64,000 nucleotides of DNA from Gammaproteobacteria bacterium (GTDB lineage Bacteria; Pseudomonadota; Gammaproteobacteria; Ga0077554; Ga007554): assembly GCA_021731145.1 (NCBI GenBank), contig JAKFXX010000002.1:1-64000 (forward strand). The letters are read 5' to 3'. Positions 10,295 through 20,199 of the stretch are shown here, piece by piece (within the stretch, counting starts at the first letter, position 1; the number at the start of each line of letters is the position of its first letter). The notes under the pieces are model-generated. The model was not told the origin of the DNA. It did no database searches and saw nothing but the letters and a program-made list of their open reading frames with translations. The translations under genes were made by a program, and so were the position numbers.

Positions 10295-10927
10295 GGCAGT
10301 ACTCTACTTAGGCCAATGGGTGCTTACGAGCACTTCTATAAATCCAAACTTCGTTGCCCAAGAAATTTCATCACTCACTTATTAAACATAGTCCACGCAC
10401 CGAAATTGTTCTTGCGTTTGGTTTCGCTTAGGTTTTTGAAATTATAGAAGTACCAGTGCTCTGTTTTCTCTGAAGTGCAAGCGACGTGCCATCGCATAAG
10501 TTATTTTAATGCGCTGTTTTGAATGGGTTTGTATGTTGTTTTTGCAGGGGACAGAGGCACGGCGCACACTTTCGGTGCAGTGGCAGAGCACCAGGCGCAC
10601 GCTTGGTGCGGTGAAGCCATAGAGTGATTTCACATGTGTTTGGCACCGGCCGCAAGGAGCCGTGCTACGATTTTGGTCTTGCCAGCCGATGCGGTGTACA
10701 TCAGGCAGATCATGTATTTCTGTATCGATACGCCCGTGAAAATGATATGGCATCATCGCTACATTGATTAATATAATGGTGTTTTTTGGCGTCTTTTTCT
10801 GGTCTTCCTTGCTTACTGTATCCCACTTTTTGGAAATGTAAATCCGCTACGTTGGCCCACTGAAAAACGCGGTAACAACACGCAAGGGCTCTGCCCCGAC
10901 ACTGCTGATAACGCCATAGCATTACCC
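10295..10927. other. 633-bp gap between nifQ and the Anbu operon
   Basis: No intact gene. It presumably holds the Anbu operon promoter near 10300-10450, where the sequence is AT-rich, but I cannot fix -35/-10 boxes. On the minus strand around 10750-10890 a short frame reads KQGRPEKDAKKHHY, which vaguely recalls the GRPxK motif of IS1634/IS4-type transposases. Without longer similarity this is only a hint of an insertion-sequence remnant. Confidence 0.4.
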
Positions 10928-11551
10928 TTACGCCACTCTCGCCGCCTGACTATCCCCAACAGCATCCTCCGACCCAAAGCACTTCGCATAGTCACGACAG
11001 ACCCCACAACTGGGTGCCTTGCAGACATGCACGCCGATGCGTTCGCATAGCTGTTTGTAGAAGAATTTTTTCCACTTCATGTTGCCGATATTTTTTTCGA
11101 AAAGGGTGGTGAAATTCTTCTCAAGAATGTCGGATAGCGCCTGGCGGTTGGGCAGACCGAGATCTTGCCATAGATGGTTGTTACCCAGACAGGCGGTAGC
11201 GATGGCACGGGCCAGCCACTCGGTTTCGTTGTTAATATTGCTGCGGTGTTCCAGAAGTAGTTGCAGCAAGTCCTCAAACTCGTCGCTACGCATGGAGACT
11301 TCGGCTGAGCTGTATTGATTGTCAGCCACTGTTTCAAACAACTTTTCTCGCGCGCCGGGGAAATAATGGTCGAGAAGCGTGGCGAACTGATTCTGGTCCA
11401 GCCCCATAGAAGGGGATGAGACAGGCTCACGGCCCGAGTATGCCGTATAAAGGGGCGCAATGCCTGCCGCAAAAACCTTGGTCATGGTGTCCGAAGGGAG
11501 CTTGGCGTAAGCCATCAGCCAATCTTGGTTGAGGATTTTTGGATAGTCCAT
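10928..11551 (-). CDS. nifQ: NifQ, molybdenum donor for FeMo-co synthesis
   Basis: A 207-residue protein whose C-terminus has the NifQ cysteine motif CKAPSCGVCRDYAKCFG (C-x4-C-x2-C-x5-C), which binds an Fe-S/Mo-Fe-S cluster. NifQ is known to hand molybdenum to the NifEN/NifH complex. It is the last gene of the nifH-led minus-strand run and lies 15 bp after the ferredoxin III gene. About 20 residues after the motif end SQAARVA. Length and motif are normal. Confidence 0.93.
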   Translation of the reverse strand: MDYPKILNQDWLMAYAKLPSDTMTKVFAAGIAPLYTAYSGREPVSSPSMGLDQNQFATLLDHYFPGAREKLFETVADNQYSSAEVSMRSDEFEDLLQLLLEHRSNINNETEWLARAIATACLGNNHLWQDLGLPNRQALSDILEKNFTTLFEKNIGNMKWKKFFYKQLCERIGVHVCKAPSCGVCRDYAKCFGSEDAVGDSQAARVA

Positions 11552-11566
11552 TGGACACCTCCCGTT

Positions 11567-11875
11567 TCAGCCATCGGACATCGGGGCGTGGGTATAACAT
11601 TTCTTCGGGCAAATTTTGGCGCATGCCTCGCAGCCGACGCAGTTCATCTGATTGGCGATGGTCATGACCTTTTTTTCGTACTCTTCATCCTCATCCGAGT
11701 CAGCCTCCATGACTACGTGTTCGCCTGCCTCGTTGATGCCCACAAGTTGCAGCACATCCCTGCCGCACACCTTGAAACAGCGACCGCAGCCAATGCACTT
11801 CTCCTCGCTGATTTCCTGGACGAACTTGGGCGTCCAGGTGCGCCCATCGGGCATGGTAACGGTAACAGTAGCCAT
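11567..11875 (-). CDS. fdxB: Nif-specific ferredoxin III (two 4Fe-4S clusters)
   Basis: A 102-residue ferredoxin with two cluster motifs, CIGCGRCFKVCGRD and CVGCEACAKICPKK, separated by an acidic insert (ADSDEDEEYEKK). This layout matches the ferredoxin III family found beside nifQ and the NifX-associated genes. It probably donates electrons in nitrogenase cofactor assembly. It starts MATVTVTMPDGRTW and lies between the CCE_0567-like gene and nifQ. The name fdxB follows common usage for this family. Confidence 0.88.
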   Translation of the reverse strand: MATVTVTMPDGRTWTPKFVQEISEEKCIGCGRCFKVCGRDVLQLVGINEAGEHVVMEADSDEDEEYEKKVMTIANQMNCVGCEACAKICPKKCYTHAPMSDG

Positions 11876-11886
11876 GTTAACCTCCG

Positions 11887-12198
11887 TTATCCGGCACTTG
11901 CGGCAAGCCGTTTGCGCGCTTCATCCAGGCTTTGATAGGCTTGGTGAGCCTTATTGGCCACCTCCAGGATTTTTTCCCAGCCAGTGGGCAGATCTTCCGC
12001 CAGATCGTGTAAATCCATTTTCAGGGCCGTAGCCTGGGCATTAAGTTTTTTGACCTGCGCCTTGAGTTCTTCCACGTCTTCCATACCAGGTTTCTCTTTC
12101 CGAAATTTTTCCCCATAACCGTCCATCTCAGCATCGCGAACGATAGACACCCAATGTTTCACATCCGTTTCCACGGAAAAATAGGGTAATTCAGCCAT
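11887..12198 (-). CDS. Small nif-associated coiled-coil protein (CCE_0567/DUF683 type)
   Basis: A 103-residue acidic and helical protein. The central heptad-like stretch VEELKAQVKKLNAQATALKM suits the small Rop-like fold described for CCE_0567, a family placed next to the DUF269 NifX-associated protein. The start is the ATG at 12198 (MAELPYFSVETDV), preceded by AAGGAAG; a longer frame upstream has no such site. The N-terminal ~45 residues extend beyond the core domain of small homologues. Its role is unknown, presumably FeMo-co assembly. Confidence 0.75.
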   Translation of the reverse strand: MAELPYFSVETDVKHWVSIVRDAEMDGYGEKFRKEKPGMEDVEELKAQVKKLNAQATALKMDLHDLAEDLPTGWEKILEVANKAHQAYQSLDEARKRLAASAG

Positions 12199-12253
12199 GG
12201 CGACTTCCTTATTTAAATTCGCGATCAAAGCAATTTTTTGATTGCGAATTGAA

Positions 12254-12727
12254 TCAGCCGTAATTGGCGACATCCGGGTATTTCTGGATCATCTCCACAC
12301 CCGCAGCCACCAGCTTCTCACCATCCTCCGCCAGCTTTTCAAGGCTGGGAAAGCCAAAGCGATGCACGTCGCGCAATTGTTTGTTAACCACAATCAACCG
12401 CCCCGCCGAAAGAATCATGCGGCCGAAACCTTCATGGTGCATTTTCATCATGGGCGTCACCATATTCCCGGTCTGGTGCTCAATGGTCAGCCCTACGGCG
12501 TTATAAAAAAGCTCTAGCCGCCACAGGGTTTCCGGGTCAGGATCACCAATGATCGGCATCGCTTTGCGCTGTTCCTTATTGATGATGTAGGGTTCGATCA
12601 GCGCCTCGTCGCTCTTGCCCTCCCAAGCCCCATAGGAATCCTGGGCGCGCCATTGTTTGACCAGTTCTTTCACGAACATCGATTCCATCGGATTGACCAT
12701 TTGCGCTACCAACTGTGCTTCACCCAT
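12254..12727 (-). CDS. NifX-associated protein, DUF269
   Basis: A 157-residue protein (start [18 protein letters not shown] at 12727, after GAGGTGG) that fits the DUF269 family always found beside nifX. Recognisable pieces are [21 protein letters not shown] and [27 protein letters not shown]. The ATG overlaps the nifX stop by 8 bp, so translation is coupled. The family is conserved in Mo-nitrogenase clusters but its biochemical role is not defined. Confidence 0.9.
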   Translation of the reverse strand: MGEAQLVAQMVNPMESMFVKELVKQWRAQDSYGAWEGKSDEALIEPYIINKEQRKAMPIIGDPDPETLWRLELFYNAVGLTIEHQTGNMVTPMMKMHHEGFGRMILSAGRLIVVNKQLRDVHRFGFPSLEKLAEDGEKLVAAGVEMIQKYPDVANYG

Positions 12728-13184
12728 GTTCCACCTCGTCTTCGCCGATAGGATCGAGGCGAGGGCCGCGCGCCAGGGATGGCGCGTCCTCGGACTCGAA
12801 ATCAAATTTTCTCTCCTCCCCCTTGAGCATGACTTTGCGCAGCCATGGCGGGGGCGTTCCCTGTAACACTACCTGCAATTTATCCAGGATTTCGCCGATG
12901 TCCTCGGGCTGATTTACCTTGATCGGGTGAATCTTCTGCGCCACCACCCGCGCAGCGCCCGATCCGCCAATGGCAGCCACATACAGAATGGTGCAGTCCT
13001 TGATGGCCTCCAATTTGGGCGCCAGCTTGTCCTCGTTGCCATCCTCCTGCAGGTCACCGTCAAACTGTATTGCCTCTATAAACTGGTGACCCTGGGTCGA
13101 AACCTCATAAATAGCGATATTTTTTGCCCAGCCAAAATGGGCATCCACCTTCTTTAAATCCTGCGTTGCAAAAGCAATTTTCAT
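12720..13184 (-). CDS. nifX: NifX, FeMo-co/NifB-co carrier protein
   Basis: A 154-residue protein starting [22 protein letters not shown] at 13184, with GGAGG just upstream. The NifX/dinitrogenase iron-molybdenum cofactor domain fills residues 1-110 ([22 protein letters not shown]), followed by an acidic tail. NifX carries NifB-co and the VK-cluster between NifB and NifEN. The same domain forms the C-terminus of NifB in this window. A longer frame upstream is not needed because the family starts at MKIAF. Confidence 0.93.
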   Translation of the reverse strand: MKIAFATQDLKKVDAHFGWAKNIAIYEVSTQGHQFIEAIQFDGDLQEDGNEDKLAPKLEAIKDCTILYVAAIGGSGAARVVAQKIHPIKVNQPEDIGEILDKLQVVLQGTPPPWLRKVMLKGEERKFDFESEDAPSLARGPRLDPIGEDEVEHG

Positions 13185-13242
13185 AGAACCTCCGTTTGCA
13201 CCCCCTCCCCTTGCGCGATTGACGTAAGAGTCAGACTGGGGG

Positions 13243-14628
13243 CTAATGAGCCGTAGCCGACGTATCAGCATTGCATTCTTCCTGCGACGGTATCCATGTT
13301 GAAGGACTCGCCTCGTGCGCGTTAGCCATAAACATGTTGCCAATTTCAAAAATCAGATCGCGCGTACCCCGATAACCCACCGACAGGCGATGTGCAGCGC
13401 CTAGCCGGTCGAACAGCGGCAGGCCCATGCGCAGGAAAGGGATATCCAGCCGTTCTGCCATCTGGCGGCCATGCGAATGAGTAATCAGCAAGTCACAGTT
13501 TTGCGCTTTCTGCTCCAGATCTTCCAAATCGCCTATCAGCACTTCTGCTGTGGGTATTTTTTCCAGTAACGGCGATTGCGTTGTGGTCACCGCTGCGGTA
13601 ATCTCGCAGCCCATTTCAGCCAACAAATTTCCAATAGCCCACAACAAATCCGGCTCGGCGCCGATAGCAATTTTTTTGCCGCCGAAGAAGAAATGACCAT
13701 CCAGCATGGCATCCACCAATTGGCTGCGTTGGCGGCGGTATTTGTTTGGCACCGGATTGCCGGAAAGCTCGGCCAGTAGTGCGATGAAGCGGTCGCTGGC
13801 TTCCAGGCCGGTGATTCGATCCAGCACTTCGTAGTGCGTGCCACATTTGGCGTGCATGGCTTCGGTCGCGGCGCGCATGTGTTCGCCGATGGCCAGCGTA
13901 AACCCGGACGCGCCCATGCGGCGAATGTCGGCGAGCGTGGTGCCGCCCATGGTGGTAGGCATGAATTCTTCGGGGATATGGCCGTCCAACGAGCCGGATA
14001 AATCGGGCAGGATGATGGGGTCCAGACCGAAGGCTTGGACCGTCTCGCGAATCTCTTCGATATCGCCGGGCGTCAGGTGGCTGCCGGCGAGGATGTTGAT
14101 CTGAGAAATCCCCGCTGAAATCACCCCCACCCCCCCTTTTTCAAAGGGGGGAATGACCAATTCTTCCACCAACTTGGTCACGGCACGTGCCCAACCATCC
14201 TGGAAGGCGTCTTTGTAGTCCGGGGTAGAAACATAGATGATGGCCAAGTCGACCAGCTCCGGATGTTTCTTACGGATTAGCTTGATATAACCATCCACAT
14301 CGTCACCCTTGGTTTCGGTCAGGCCGGTAGAGGCGATGCAGATGATTTCCGGCTTGGCCCGCGTCCAGATGTTGAGGATAGCCTCCTCGATGTTATCCAT
14401 GCCGCCGAGTATGGTAGTCGCCTCGTTCATGGCCGTGGTCTGGAGCGGAATGTTTTCGCGGAAGTGACGCACGAACAACACCAAGCCGAAGGCCGTGCAG
14501 CCTTGCGATCCATGCAATGCCGGCATGCAGTGGTCGAGCCCGAGGAAGGCCAGGACTGCGCCAATCGGCTGGCTCATCTTGAGCGGGTTGACGGTGCAGG
14601 CTTTGCGCGATGTAACGATCTTTGCCAT
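13243..14628 (-). CDS. nifN: NifN, FeMo-co scaffold subunit
   Basis: A 461-residue homologue of NifK that forms the NifEN scaffold for FeMo-co maturation. Cluster cysteines are seen at RKACTVNP (11) and GSQGCTAF (44), along with the conserved HLTPGDIEEIRETVQAFGL and LPDLSGSLDGH. The start MAKIVTSRKA is typical. Residues 159-171 (IPPFEKGGVGVIS) are encoded by a palindromic repeat inserted in frame in a loop before the ISQINILAGSHLTPG segment. The rest of the family fold looks intact, so the protein is probably active. Confidence 0.95.
   Translation of the reverse strand: MAKIVTSRKACTVNPLKMSQPIGAVLAFLGLDHCMPALHGSQGCTAFGLVLFVRHFRENIPLQTTAMNEATTILGGMDNIEEAILNIWTRAKPEIICIASTGLTETKGDDVDGYIKLIRKKHPELVDLAIIYVSTPDYKDAFQDGWARAVTKLVEELVIPPFEKGGVGVISAGISQINILAGSHLTPGDIEEIRETVQAFGLDPIILPDLSGSLDGHIPEEFMPTTMGGTTLADIRRMGASGFTLAIGEHMRAATEAMHAKCGTHYEVLDRITGLEASDRFIALLAELSGNPVPNKYRRQRSQLVDAMLDGHFFFGGKKIAIGAEPDLLWAIGNLLAEMGCEITAAVTTTQSPLLEKIPTAEVLIGDLEDLEQKAQNCDLLITHSHGRQMAERLDIPFLRMGLPLFDRLGAAHRLSVGYRGTRDLIFEIGNMFMANAHEASPSTWIPSQEECNADTSATAH
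14131..14151. repeat. In-frame palindrome inside nifN
   Basis: Nine-base perfect arms CCCCCCTTT and AAAGGGGGG with the loop TTC, followed by more C-rich sequence on the 14121 side. It is translated as PPFEKGG. The same sort of C6T3-A3G6 palindrome is common as a dispersed repeat in bacterial genomes, and here it sits in coding sequence without breaking the frame. Confidence 0.75.
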
Positions 14629-14639
14629 TCATTTATCTC

Positions 14640-14723
14640 GTAGCCCGGATGGAGGCCACAGGCCGGAATCCGGGGATGTTGTGCCGCTTGTTCCCGGATT
14701 TCACTGCGCGTCATCCGGGCTAC
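14640..14723. repeat. GTAGCCCGGATG palindromic repeat between nifN and nifE
   Basis: Inverted ends gtagcccggatg and catccgggctac (12 bp, perfect) enclose 60 bp that include a smaller palindrome (ccggaatccggg). It fills most of the 142-bp gap between nifE and nifN. This is a known kind of dispersed repeat in proteobacteria. In the nif transcript it would fold into a hairpin. Confidence 0.75.
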
Positions 14724-14770
14724 ATTTCTTCATTGGCAGGTTACGCGGCTGCGCCGCCAACCCACTATAT

Positions 14771-16147
14771 TTATGATTCCCATGGAGCAGGACGCCGCAC
14801 CTGTTCCCACATCGGGCTATACAGCGCCTTGTCGATTTCCCGCACCAGCGCCACCATGCCGTCGTAACCGGCATAAGCGTGGTGCCGCTCCTGGTTGATG
14901 TCGAGCCAGGGCATCTTGGCTTTGAGCGCGATGAATTGCGAACGTCCGCCGGAGAGCATGATTTCGGCGCGCGCGTCTTTCAGCATTTTGTACATGTCGC
15001 GCGGCGACATGTCGTCGAGCATGTGTGCGTCCTGGCCCATCAATTCCTTGATGCGCTCTTTATCTTCGACGGTGGATTTCTTGACGCTGGTGCCGACGAT
15101 TTCCATGCCCACTTCCTGTAGTGCGGAAACCACCGACCAGGACTTCACCCCACCGGTAATCAGCAGCACTTTCTTGCCGGCAAGGCGCGCCTTATAGGGT
15201 TCAAGCTGTTGCCATGCTTTGGCTTCTTCGTCCCGGATCAACAGCTCGGTGCGCTCCAGAAGCTCCGCCGGCGCACCCCGCTCCACCAATAGCTTCGATG
15301 TCTGGCGCAAGCTGTCACTCATGTCGGAGATGCCATAGAAGGAACCTTCGAAATAAGGAATGCCGTAGCGTTCTTCCAGTTTGCGCGTGATATTGATCAT
15401 GGCCTTGGAGCAGACCATCATGGTGGCGCGTGCCCGGTGCGACCAGGCCACTTCCTTGTATTGGGCGTCGCCAGAAATACAAGACAAAATGCGAATGCCG
15501 AGTTTGTCGAACAGTGGCTTCACCTGCCATAGCTCGCCAGACAAGTTGTATTCGCCGATGATATTGATGTCGTAAGGCGTGGTGTATTCCGGCTCCTGGG
15601 TGCCGATCACATAATCCAGCAGCGCTTCGCCGGCCAGTTTATTGCCCAGATTCTTGTTGCCGACGAAGCCCGGCGCATCAATCGGAATCACCGGCTTGCC
15701 GAATTTTACGCTGGCGGCTTTGCACACCGCCTCGATATCGTCGCCGATCAACGCGGTAACGCAGGTTTGATAGACGAACACCGCCGGCGGGTCATATTTC
15801 TCGATCACCTCACGAATGGCTTTATACAGGCGCTTCTCGCCGCCGTAGATCACGTCCAGCTCGCTGATGTCGGTGGTGAAGCCAGTGCGATACAGCCTGG
15901 AGCCGGAGGATTTAGCGCCGCGGTTATCCCAGGAATTGCCTTCGCAAGCGATTGGGCCATGCACCAGGTGCGCCACATCGGTGATGGGTTGCAGGGCGAT
16001 CTTGGCGCCGTCGAATGCGCAGCCGCCGGCAGCCGCGCCCGGCACTAATTGCTTGGTGCAGCCCTTCTTGCGTTCTTTTTCCGATTTACCCTGGTTCTTG
16101 CCGCAAGCCGGTTCGTTGAACACGTCCTGGATTTTACTTTGCAACAT
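14771..16147 (-). CDS. nifE: NifE, FeMo-co scaffold subunit
   Basis: A 458-residue homologue of NifD that pairs with NifN. The N-terminus has the usual Cys-rich segment ([18 protein letters not shown]), then [31 protein letters not shown] and [12 protein letters not shown], which bind the bridging 4Fe-4S and precursor cofactor. It ends [13 protein letters not shown]. It lies 40 bp after a 2Fe-2S ferredoxin gene and belongs to the nifH-led transcript. Length and motifs are normal. Confidence 0.96.
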   Translation of the reverse strand: MLQSKIQDVFNEPACGKNQGKSEKERKKGCTKQLVPGAAAGGCAFDGAKIALQPITDVAHLVHGPIACEGNSWDNRGAKSSGSRLYRTGFTTDISELDVIYGGEKRLYKAIREVIEKYDPPAVFVYQTCVTALIGDDIEAVCKAASVKFGKPVIPIDAPGFVGNKNLGNKLAGEALLDYVIGTQEPEYTTPYDINIIGEYNLSGELWQVKPLFDKLGIRILSCISGDAQYKEVAWSHRARATMMVCSKAMINITRKLEERYGIPYFEGSFYGISDMSDSLRQTSKLLVERGAPAELLERTELLIRDEEAKAWQQLEPYKARLAGKKVLLITGGVKSWSVVSALQEVGMEIVGTSVKKSTVEDKERIKELMGQDAHMLDDMSPRDMYKMLKDARAEIMLSGGRSQFIALKAKMPWLDINQERHHAYAGYDGMVALVREIDKALYSPMWEQVRRPAPWES

Positions 16148-16187
16148 AATGGCACCCCATCAAACGGCCTGGCTAAAACGCGCCTAT

Positions 16188-16568
16188 CTAAAACGCCACC
16201 AGGATCTCTTCCGCTTCCACCAATTGACACTGGCAGGCAAGGCGCCAATGCGCCATACGCCAGTTCCAAAGTTCATTATCGGCTTCGCTTCTGGTGATCT
16301 TGCCCGCCATCAGCAACACCTGTCTTTCCCAGAAACCCGGCATGTTCACCATCATCGGCCCGGTTTTCCCAACCGGAACGGCTTTCACCGCGCAGCGACC
16401 GCAATCGCCCTTTCCACACACAAAGGGCAGGTGGATGCCGCTGGATCGAGCCACGTTCAGCACACTCTGCCCCGTACTGGCCGAGGTGCGCACCAGTAGA
16501 TCCCTGCTGATCGACGGGGAAAGAAAGTTCACCATGGTCATGCGGCCATCCTCCGGTGGTGTGCTCAT
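16188..16568 (-). CDS. 2Fe-2S ferredoxin in the nif operon
   Basis: A 126-residue plant/[2Fe-2S]-type ferredoxin with ligands in VCGKGDCGRCAV and the distant LACQCQL. The start at 16568 follows AAGGAG. Between the second Cys pair and the last Cys there is an insert rich in Trp (ELWNWRMAHW). It lies between the FeSII-like gene and nifE and probably serves electron transfer to NifEN or nitrogenase. Its specific partner cannot be told from sequence. Confidence 0.85.
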   Translation of the reverse strand: MSTPPEDGRMTMVNFLSPSISRDLLVRTSASTGQSVLNVARSSGIHLPFVCGKGDCGRCAVKAVPVGKTGPMMVNMPGFWERQVLLMAGKITRSEADNELWNWRMAHWRLACQCQLVEAEEILVAF

Positions 16569-16611
16569 GGTTTAACTCCTTATCCGGTGTCTCCGCAGCG
16601 AGTACTCGCGT

Positions 16612-16986
16612 TCAAATCCCGACGCCGGGTTCGCCGCTAAAGCGAACCAGGATTTCCTCGTAGCGCGGAATAAACTGGCATGCCAGGCGGTAAGCGGGTG
16701 GCATGTCATTGACCTCAGCGTCTTTCAGTTCCTGCTTGGTGATGAGCCCTTCGGCCACCAACGTGCGACGTTCCTTTTCTGTTAGCGCCTGACTCATGCG
16801 CGGCTTGTTTTCCAACGAGGTGACGTGTACCACACAGGAGCCACACTCACCATCCTCGCATTCAAACGGGATGGCGATCTTATTCTTCTTGGCTAGTTTG
16901 AGGAGGCTGTGTTGGGTGTCCCCGGCGACTGCATAGACCGTGACATCCTTTTCCATCAGCGGCGAACTGAAGGTAATTGTGGCCAT
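16612..16986 (-). CDS. fesII: FeSII (Shethna protein II)-like 2Fe-2S protein
   Basis: A 124-residue protein starting MATITFSSPLMEKDVTV at 16986 (upstream AAGGAAA). Cluster motif CEDGECGSCVV and LACQFIP, then the ending VRFSGEPGVGI. From memory this pattern, including the start MATIxFSSPLM, DMPPAYRLACQ and the GEPG end, closely follows the Azotobacter FeSII protein. FeSII locks oxidised nitrogenase in an inactive, oxygen-stable complex. It sits directly after nifK, 55 bp away. The protective role is inferred; a plain electron-donor ferredoxin is the alternative. Confidence 0.75.
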   Translation of the reverse strand: MATITFSSPLMEKDVTVYAVAGDTQHSLLKLAKKNKIAIPFECEDGECGSCVVHVTSLENKPRMSQALTEKERRTLVAEGLITKQELKDAEVNDMPPAYRLACQFIPRYEEILVRFSGEPGVGI

Positions 16987-17041
16987 TTTGCATTTCCTTG
17001 TTGTGCGCGGGTCGACGGGTGGCAAACCACCCGTCTGCCAG

Positions 17042-18580
17042 TTAGCGGATGATATCGAAGCTGAAGTCGGTCTTCGCCGGGACGTTGGTCGTTCTGTCCA
17101 TCTCGTCGAAAATCTTGTCCAGAATCCAGACCAGCACATTCAAGCCACCCTGGTAACCCCACACCGGATAACGGTGATAATGGTGGCGGTCAAAGATCGG
17201 GAAACCAATGCGAATCAGCGGCGTGCCTGTGTCGCGCTCCAGATACTTGCCGTAAGTGTTGCCGATCAGAAAATCGACTGGCTCGGTAAACAACAGCGAA
17301 CGCATGTGCCACAGATCCTTGTTGGCGTAGACGTGACAGGCCTTGCCGAATGGCGAGCTGTCAAGCAGTGCCTGTACTTTGATCTCCCATTCCTTGCCGC
17401 CGTTGGTGGAAAGAATATGTACCGGCTCTGCCCCCAGTTCCAGCAGGAATGCGGTAAGTCCGAGCATCAGATCCGGGTCGCCGTACAGGGCAAATTTCTT
17501 GCCGTGGATGTGTGCGCTGGAGTCGGCGATGGCGTCCACCAGGCGACCGCGCTCTTTTTCCAGCGCCAGTGGAACCGGCTTGCCGGTGATGCGCGCGACT
17601 TCCATCAGGAACTTGTCCGTCGCCGCTACGCCAACCGGATGGTTTAATGCCACGACTTCCTGCCCCGTGTTTGCCGTATAGGTCAGCGTTTTTTCCGTGG
17701 AAAACTCCTGCATGGAAATCGTGGCCTTCGCGTGTAGCGCCGCTTTGGTATCTTCCAGGGTAGTGCCACCGTCATACATACGGAATTCTCCGTCCGCCGG
17801 GGTGTCCCATACATCACTGTTGTCTGACAGAATGGTATAGTCGACGCCCATCAGACCGAACATGCGCTTCACTTCACGCAGGTTGCCTACGGTGTAGCCG
17901 TCAAAGCCGCCAATAAAATTAATTTTCTCATTCGGGGTGCGTTCCTTGCCTTCCCAGAAGTGGGTCAATATGCCGCGCATGGTGTTATCGTAGCCGGTGA
18001 CATGGCTGCCGACGAAGGCTGGGGTGTGGGCGTGCGGCACATCGAAATCTTCCGGCACGCTGCCCTTGAGCTTCGCGGTAGCTATGAAGCCCTTCAAGTC
18101 ATCACCGATCACCTCTGCCATGCAGGTAGTCGAAACGGCAATCATCTTGGGCTTGTACATGGCATAAGCGTTGGCCAGTCCGTCGATCATGTTGTTCAAC
18201 CCGCCGAACACCGCCGCGTCTTCGGTCATGGAAGATGAAACGCAGGAGGAAGGTTCCTTGAAGTGCCGGCTGAAGTGACTGCGATAGTAAGCTACGCAAC
18301 CTTGAGATCCATGCACGAAGGGTAGCGTACCTTCGAATCCCACTGCGGCAAACACCGCCCCCAGGGGTTGACAGGCTTTAGCCGGGTTGACCGTGAGCGC
18401 CTCGCGGGCAAAATTCTGCTCCCGGTATTCCCAACTCTTGGTCCAATCCCGTATCTCTTCAACTTTTTCAACGGGGTGGGCATCCTCAAAATTCTTTTTC
18501 TTGTTCTCCAGCATCTCAACGTATTCCGGTTCACGGAACAGGTTGAAATGATCGAGAACGTTAGCTGTGTTTTGGGTCAT
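17042..18580 (-). CDS. nifK: NifK, MoFe protein beta subunit
   Basis: A 512-residue beta subunit of Mo-nitrogenase. P-cluster cysteines fall at residues 70 (NPAKACQP), 95 ([10 protein letters not shown]) and 153 ([12 protein letters not shown]), the same numbers as in the Azotobacter protein. It forms the alpha2-beta2 MoFe protein with NifD. It follows nifD, with an intergenic palindrome between them, and precedes the FeSII-like gene. Start [15 protein letters not shown] and length are normal. Confidence 0.98.
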   Translation of the reverse strand: MTQNTANVLDHFNLFREPEYVEMLENKKKNFEDAHPVEKVEEIRDWTKSWEYREQNFAREALTVNPAKACQPLGAVFAAVGFEGTLPFVHGSQGCVAYYRSHFSRHFKEPSSCVSSSMTEDAAVFGGLNNMIDGLANAYAMYKPKMIAVSTTCMAEVIGDDLKGFIATAKLKGSVPEDFDVPHAHTPAFVGSHVTGYDNTMRGILTHFWEGKERTPNEKINFIGGFDGYTVGNLREVKRMFGLMGVDYTILSDNSDVWDTPADGEFRMYDGGTTLEDTKAALHAKATISMQEFSTEKTLTYTANTGQEVVALNHPVGVAATDKFLMEVARITGKPVPLALEKERGRLVDAIADSSAHIHGKKFALYGDPDLMLGLTAFLLELGAEPVHILSTNGGKEWEIKVQALLDSSPFGKACHVYANKDLWHMRSLLFTEPVDFLIGNTYGKYLERDTGTPLIRIGFPIFDRHHYHRYPVWGYQGGLNVLVWILDKIFDEMDRTTNVPAKTDFSFDIIR

Positions 18581-18596
18581 GATAAAATTCCTTCAT

Positions 18597-18654
18597 GCAG
18601 GGTGCGTTACACGCACCGATTCATCAGTTGGATGGTGCGCAGGGCGCACCCTAC
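18597..18654. repeat. GTAGGGTGCG-type palindrome between nifD and nifK
   Basis: Ends gcagggtgcg and cgcaccctac (one mismatch) with an inner acgcacc/ggtgcg pair. It fills nearly the whole 80-bp gap between nifD and nifK. It belongs to the same family as the elements at 1219 and 20142. As RNA it would form a stable hairpin between two cistrons whose products are needed in equal amounts. Confidence 0.75.
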
Positions 18655-18660
18655 GTTGTT

Positions 18661-20121
18661 TTATTTCCAGGGCGCCTTGGTCAGTCCCCAAACCGGATTA
18701 TTTATTGCCATGTCCATATCACGGGCAAAAATACCGAAACCGTCGTAGCCATGGTATGGGCCGGAATAGTCCCAGGAGTGCATCTGCCGGAATGGCACAC
18801 CCATCTTCTGGAACACGTACTTCTCCTTGATCCCGGAACCGACCAGATCAGGTTGAATCTTCTCCACGAACTTCTCGAACTCATAACCGGTGACGTCGTC
18901 GTAGATCAGGGTGCCATCCTTGACATAGTGATTAGTGCGTTCGTAATCGTCGTTGTGTCCAAACTCATAGCCAGTACCGACGACATTCATGCCCAGATCT
19001 TCGTAGGCACCGATGACGTGACGGGGACGCAAGCCACCCACGAACAACATAACCGTCTTGCCTTCCAGGCGCGGCCGGTACTTGGCGATTACTGCTTCCG
19101 TCAGCGCCCGGTACTTGGCGATGACGCGCTCTGCGCCTTCCTTGATTTTGTCGTCAAAGTGGCTGGCAATTTCACGCAGACTGGCTTCAATCTTGGATGG
19201 TCCAAAGAAGTTATACTCCACCCAAGGAATACCATATTTTTCTTCCATGTGGCGTGAGATATAGTTCATGGAACGATAGCAGTGCAGCACGTTGAGCTTG
19301 GCCTTGGGCGTATTCTCCAGCTCCGCAATACTGCCATCGCCGGACCATTGGGCGATCACACGCAGACCCATTTCTTCCAGCAGGATGCGTGAAGACCAGG
19401 CATCGCCGCCAATGTTGTAGTCGCCAATGATGGCCACATCGTATGGCGTACCCTGGAACGATCTGTTCGGATCAAGCTTATCGAACACGAAATCGCGGAT
19501 GGTATCGTTGGCAATGTGGTGACCCAACGACTGCGACACACCGCGGAATCCCTCGCAACGCACCGGCACGATGGTCTTGCCGCCGTATTCCTTGGATTTC
19601 TTTTTGGAAACTGCTTCAATGTCGTCGCCGATGAGGCCGATAGGGCACTCGGATTGAACCGTGATGCCTTTGTTGAGCGGAAATAATACCTCGATCTCAT
19701 CCATGATTTTTTCCAGCTTCTTGTCACCGCCGAAGACGATGTCTTTTTCCTGGAAGTCCGAGGTAAATTGCATGGTGACGAAGCTATCGATACCCGTAGT
19801 GCCGATGTAATAGTTGCGACGTGCCGCCCAGGAATACTGGCCGCAGCCTACCGGGCCGTGGCTGATATGGATCATGTCCTTGATCGGCCCCCACACCACG
19901 CCCTTGGAACCTGCATAGGCGCAGCCACGGATGGTCATGACACCCGGCACGGACTTGACGTTGGATTTCACGCCGCAATCCGACTTGGCTCCATCCTTGC
20001 CTTCTTCGAAGGTTCCCAAGTGCTTGGCGCGATTTTTGGCGGTCTTCGCGGGATAGACCTCCAGTACCTCTTTAATCAAGGCCTGGTTGCGCGATTTGGT
20101 TTCCTCAACTGTCAAGCTCAT
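18661..20121 (-). CDS. nifD: NifD, MoFe protein alpha subunit
   Basis: A 486-residue alpha subunit. FeMo-co ligands are Cys281 ([11 protein letters not shown]) and His448 ([11 protein letters not shown]); P-cluster cysteines are 67 (IRGCAYAG), 93 (GPVGCGQY) and 159 ([11 protein letters not shown]). The residues around the cofactor fit the molybdenum, not the vanadium or iron-only, enzyme. The ending [12 protein letters not shown] is typical. It lies between nifH and nifK, each separated by a palindromic repeat. Confidence 0.98.
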   Translation of the reverse strand: MSLTVEETKSRNQALIKEVLEVYPAKTAKNRAKHLGTFEEGKDGAKSDCGVKSNVKSVPGVMTIRGCAYAGSKGVVWGPIKDMIHISHGPVGCGQYSWAARRNYYIGTTGIDSFVTMQFTSDFQEKDIVFGGDKKLEKIMDEIEVLFPLNKGITVQSECPIGLIGDDIEAVSKKKSKEYGGKTIVPVRCEGFRGVSQSLGHHIANDTIRDFVFDKLDPNRSFQGTPYDVAIIGDYNIGGDAWSSRILLEEMGLRVIAQWSGDGSIAELENTPKAKLNVLHCYRSMNYISRHMEEKYGIPWVEYNFFGPSKIEASLREIASHFDDKIKEGAERVIAKYRALTEAVIAKYRPRLEGKTVMLFVGGLRPRHVIGAYEDLGMNVVGTGYEFGHNDDYERTNHYVKDGTLIYDDVTGYEFEKFVEKIQPDLVGSGIKEKYVFQKMGVPFRQMHSWDYSGPYHGYDGFGIFARDMDMAINNPVWGLTKAPWK

Positions 20122-20141
20122 ATCGTTCTCCTGAATTAAAT

Positions 20142-20199
20142 GTAGGGTGCACCTTGTGCACCATAAAACCTAATCATTGGCGTGCAGAGCGCACCCTAC
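20142..20199. repeat. GTAGGGTGCG palindrome between nifH and nifD
   Basis: Perfect 9-base ends gtagggtgc and gcaccctac with an inner ttgtgcacc segment. It takes up about half of the 128-bp nifH-nifD gap. Same family as the repeats at 1219 and 18597. A hairpin here could act as a 3' stabiliser for nifH mRNA, which must be made in excess over nifDK; this is inference. Confidence 0.75.

Noticed and set aside
10750-10922. IS1634/IS4-type transposase fragment
   Set aside because: Only a short KQGRPEKDAKKHHY stretch is suggestive; no catalytic residues or terminal repeats are visible.
17042-20121. Vanadium or iron-only nitrogenase
   Set aside because: No G (delta) subunit gene lies between D and K, and the residues around the cofactor ligands fit the molybdenum enzyme.
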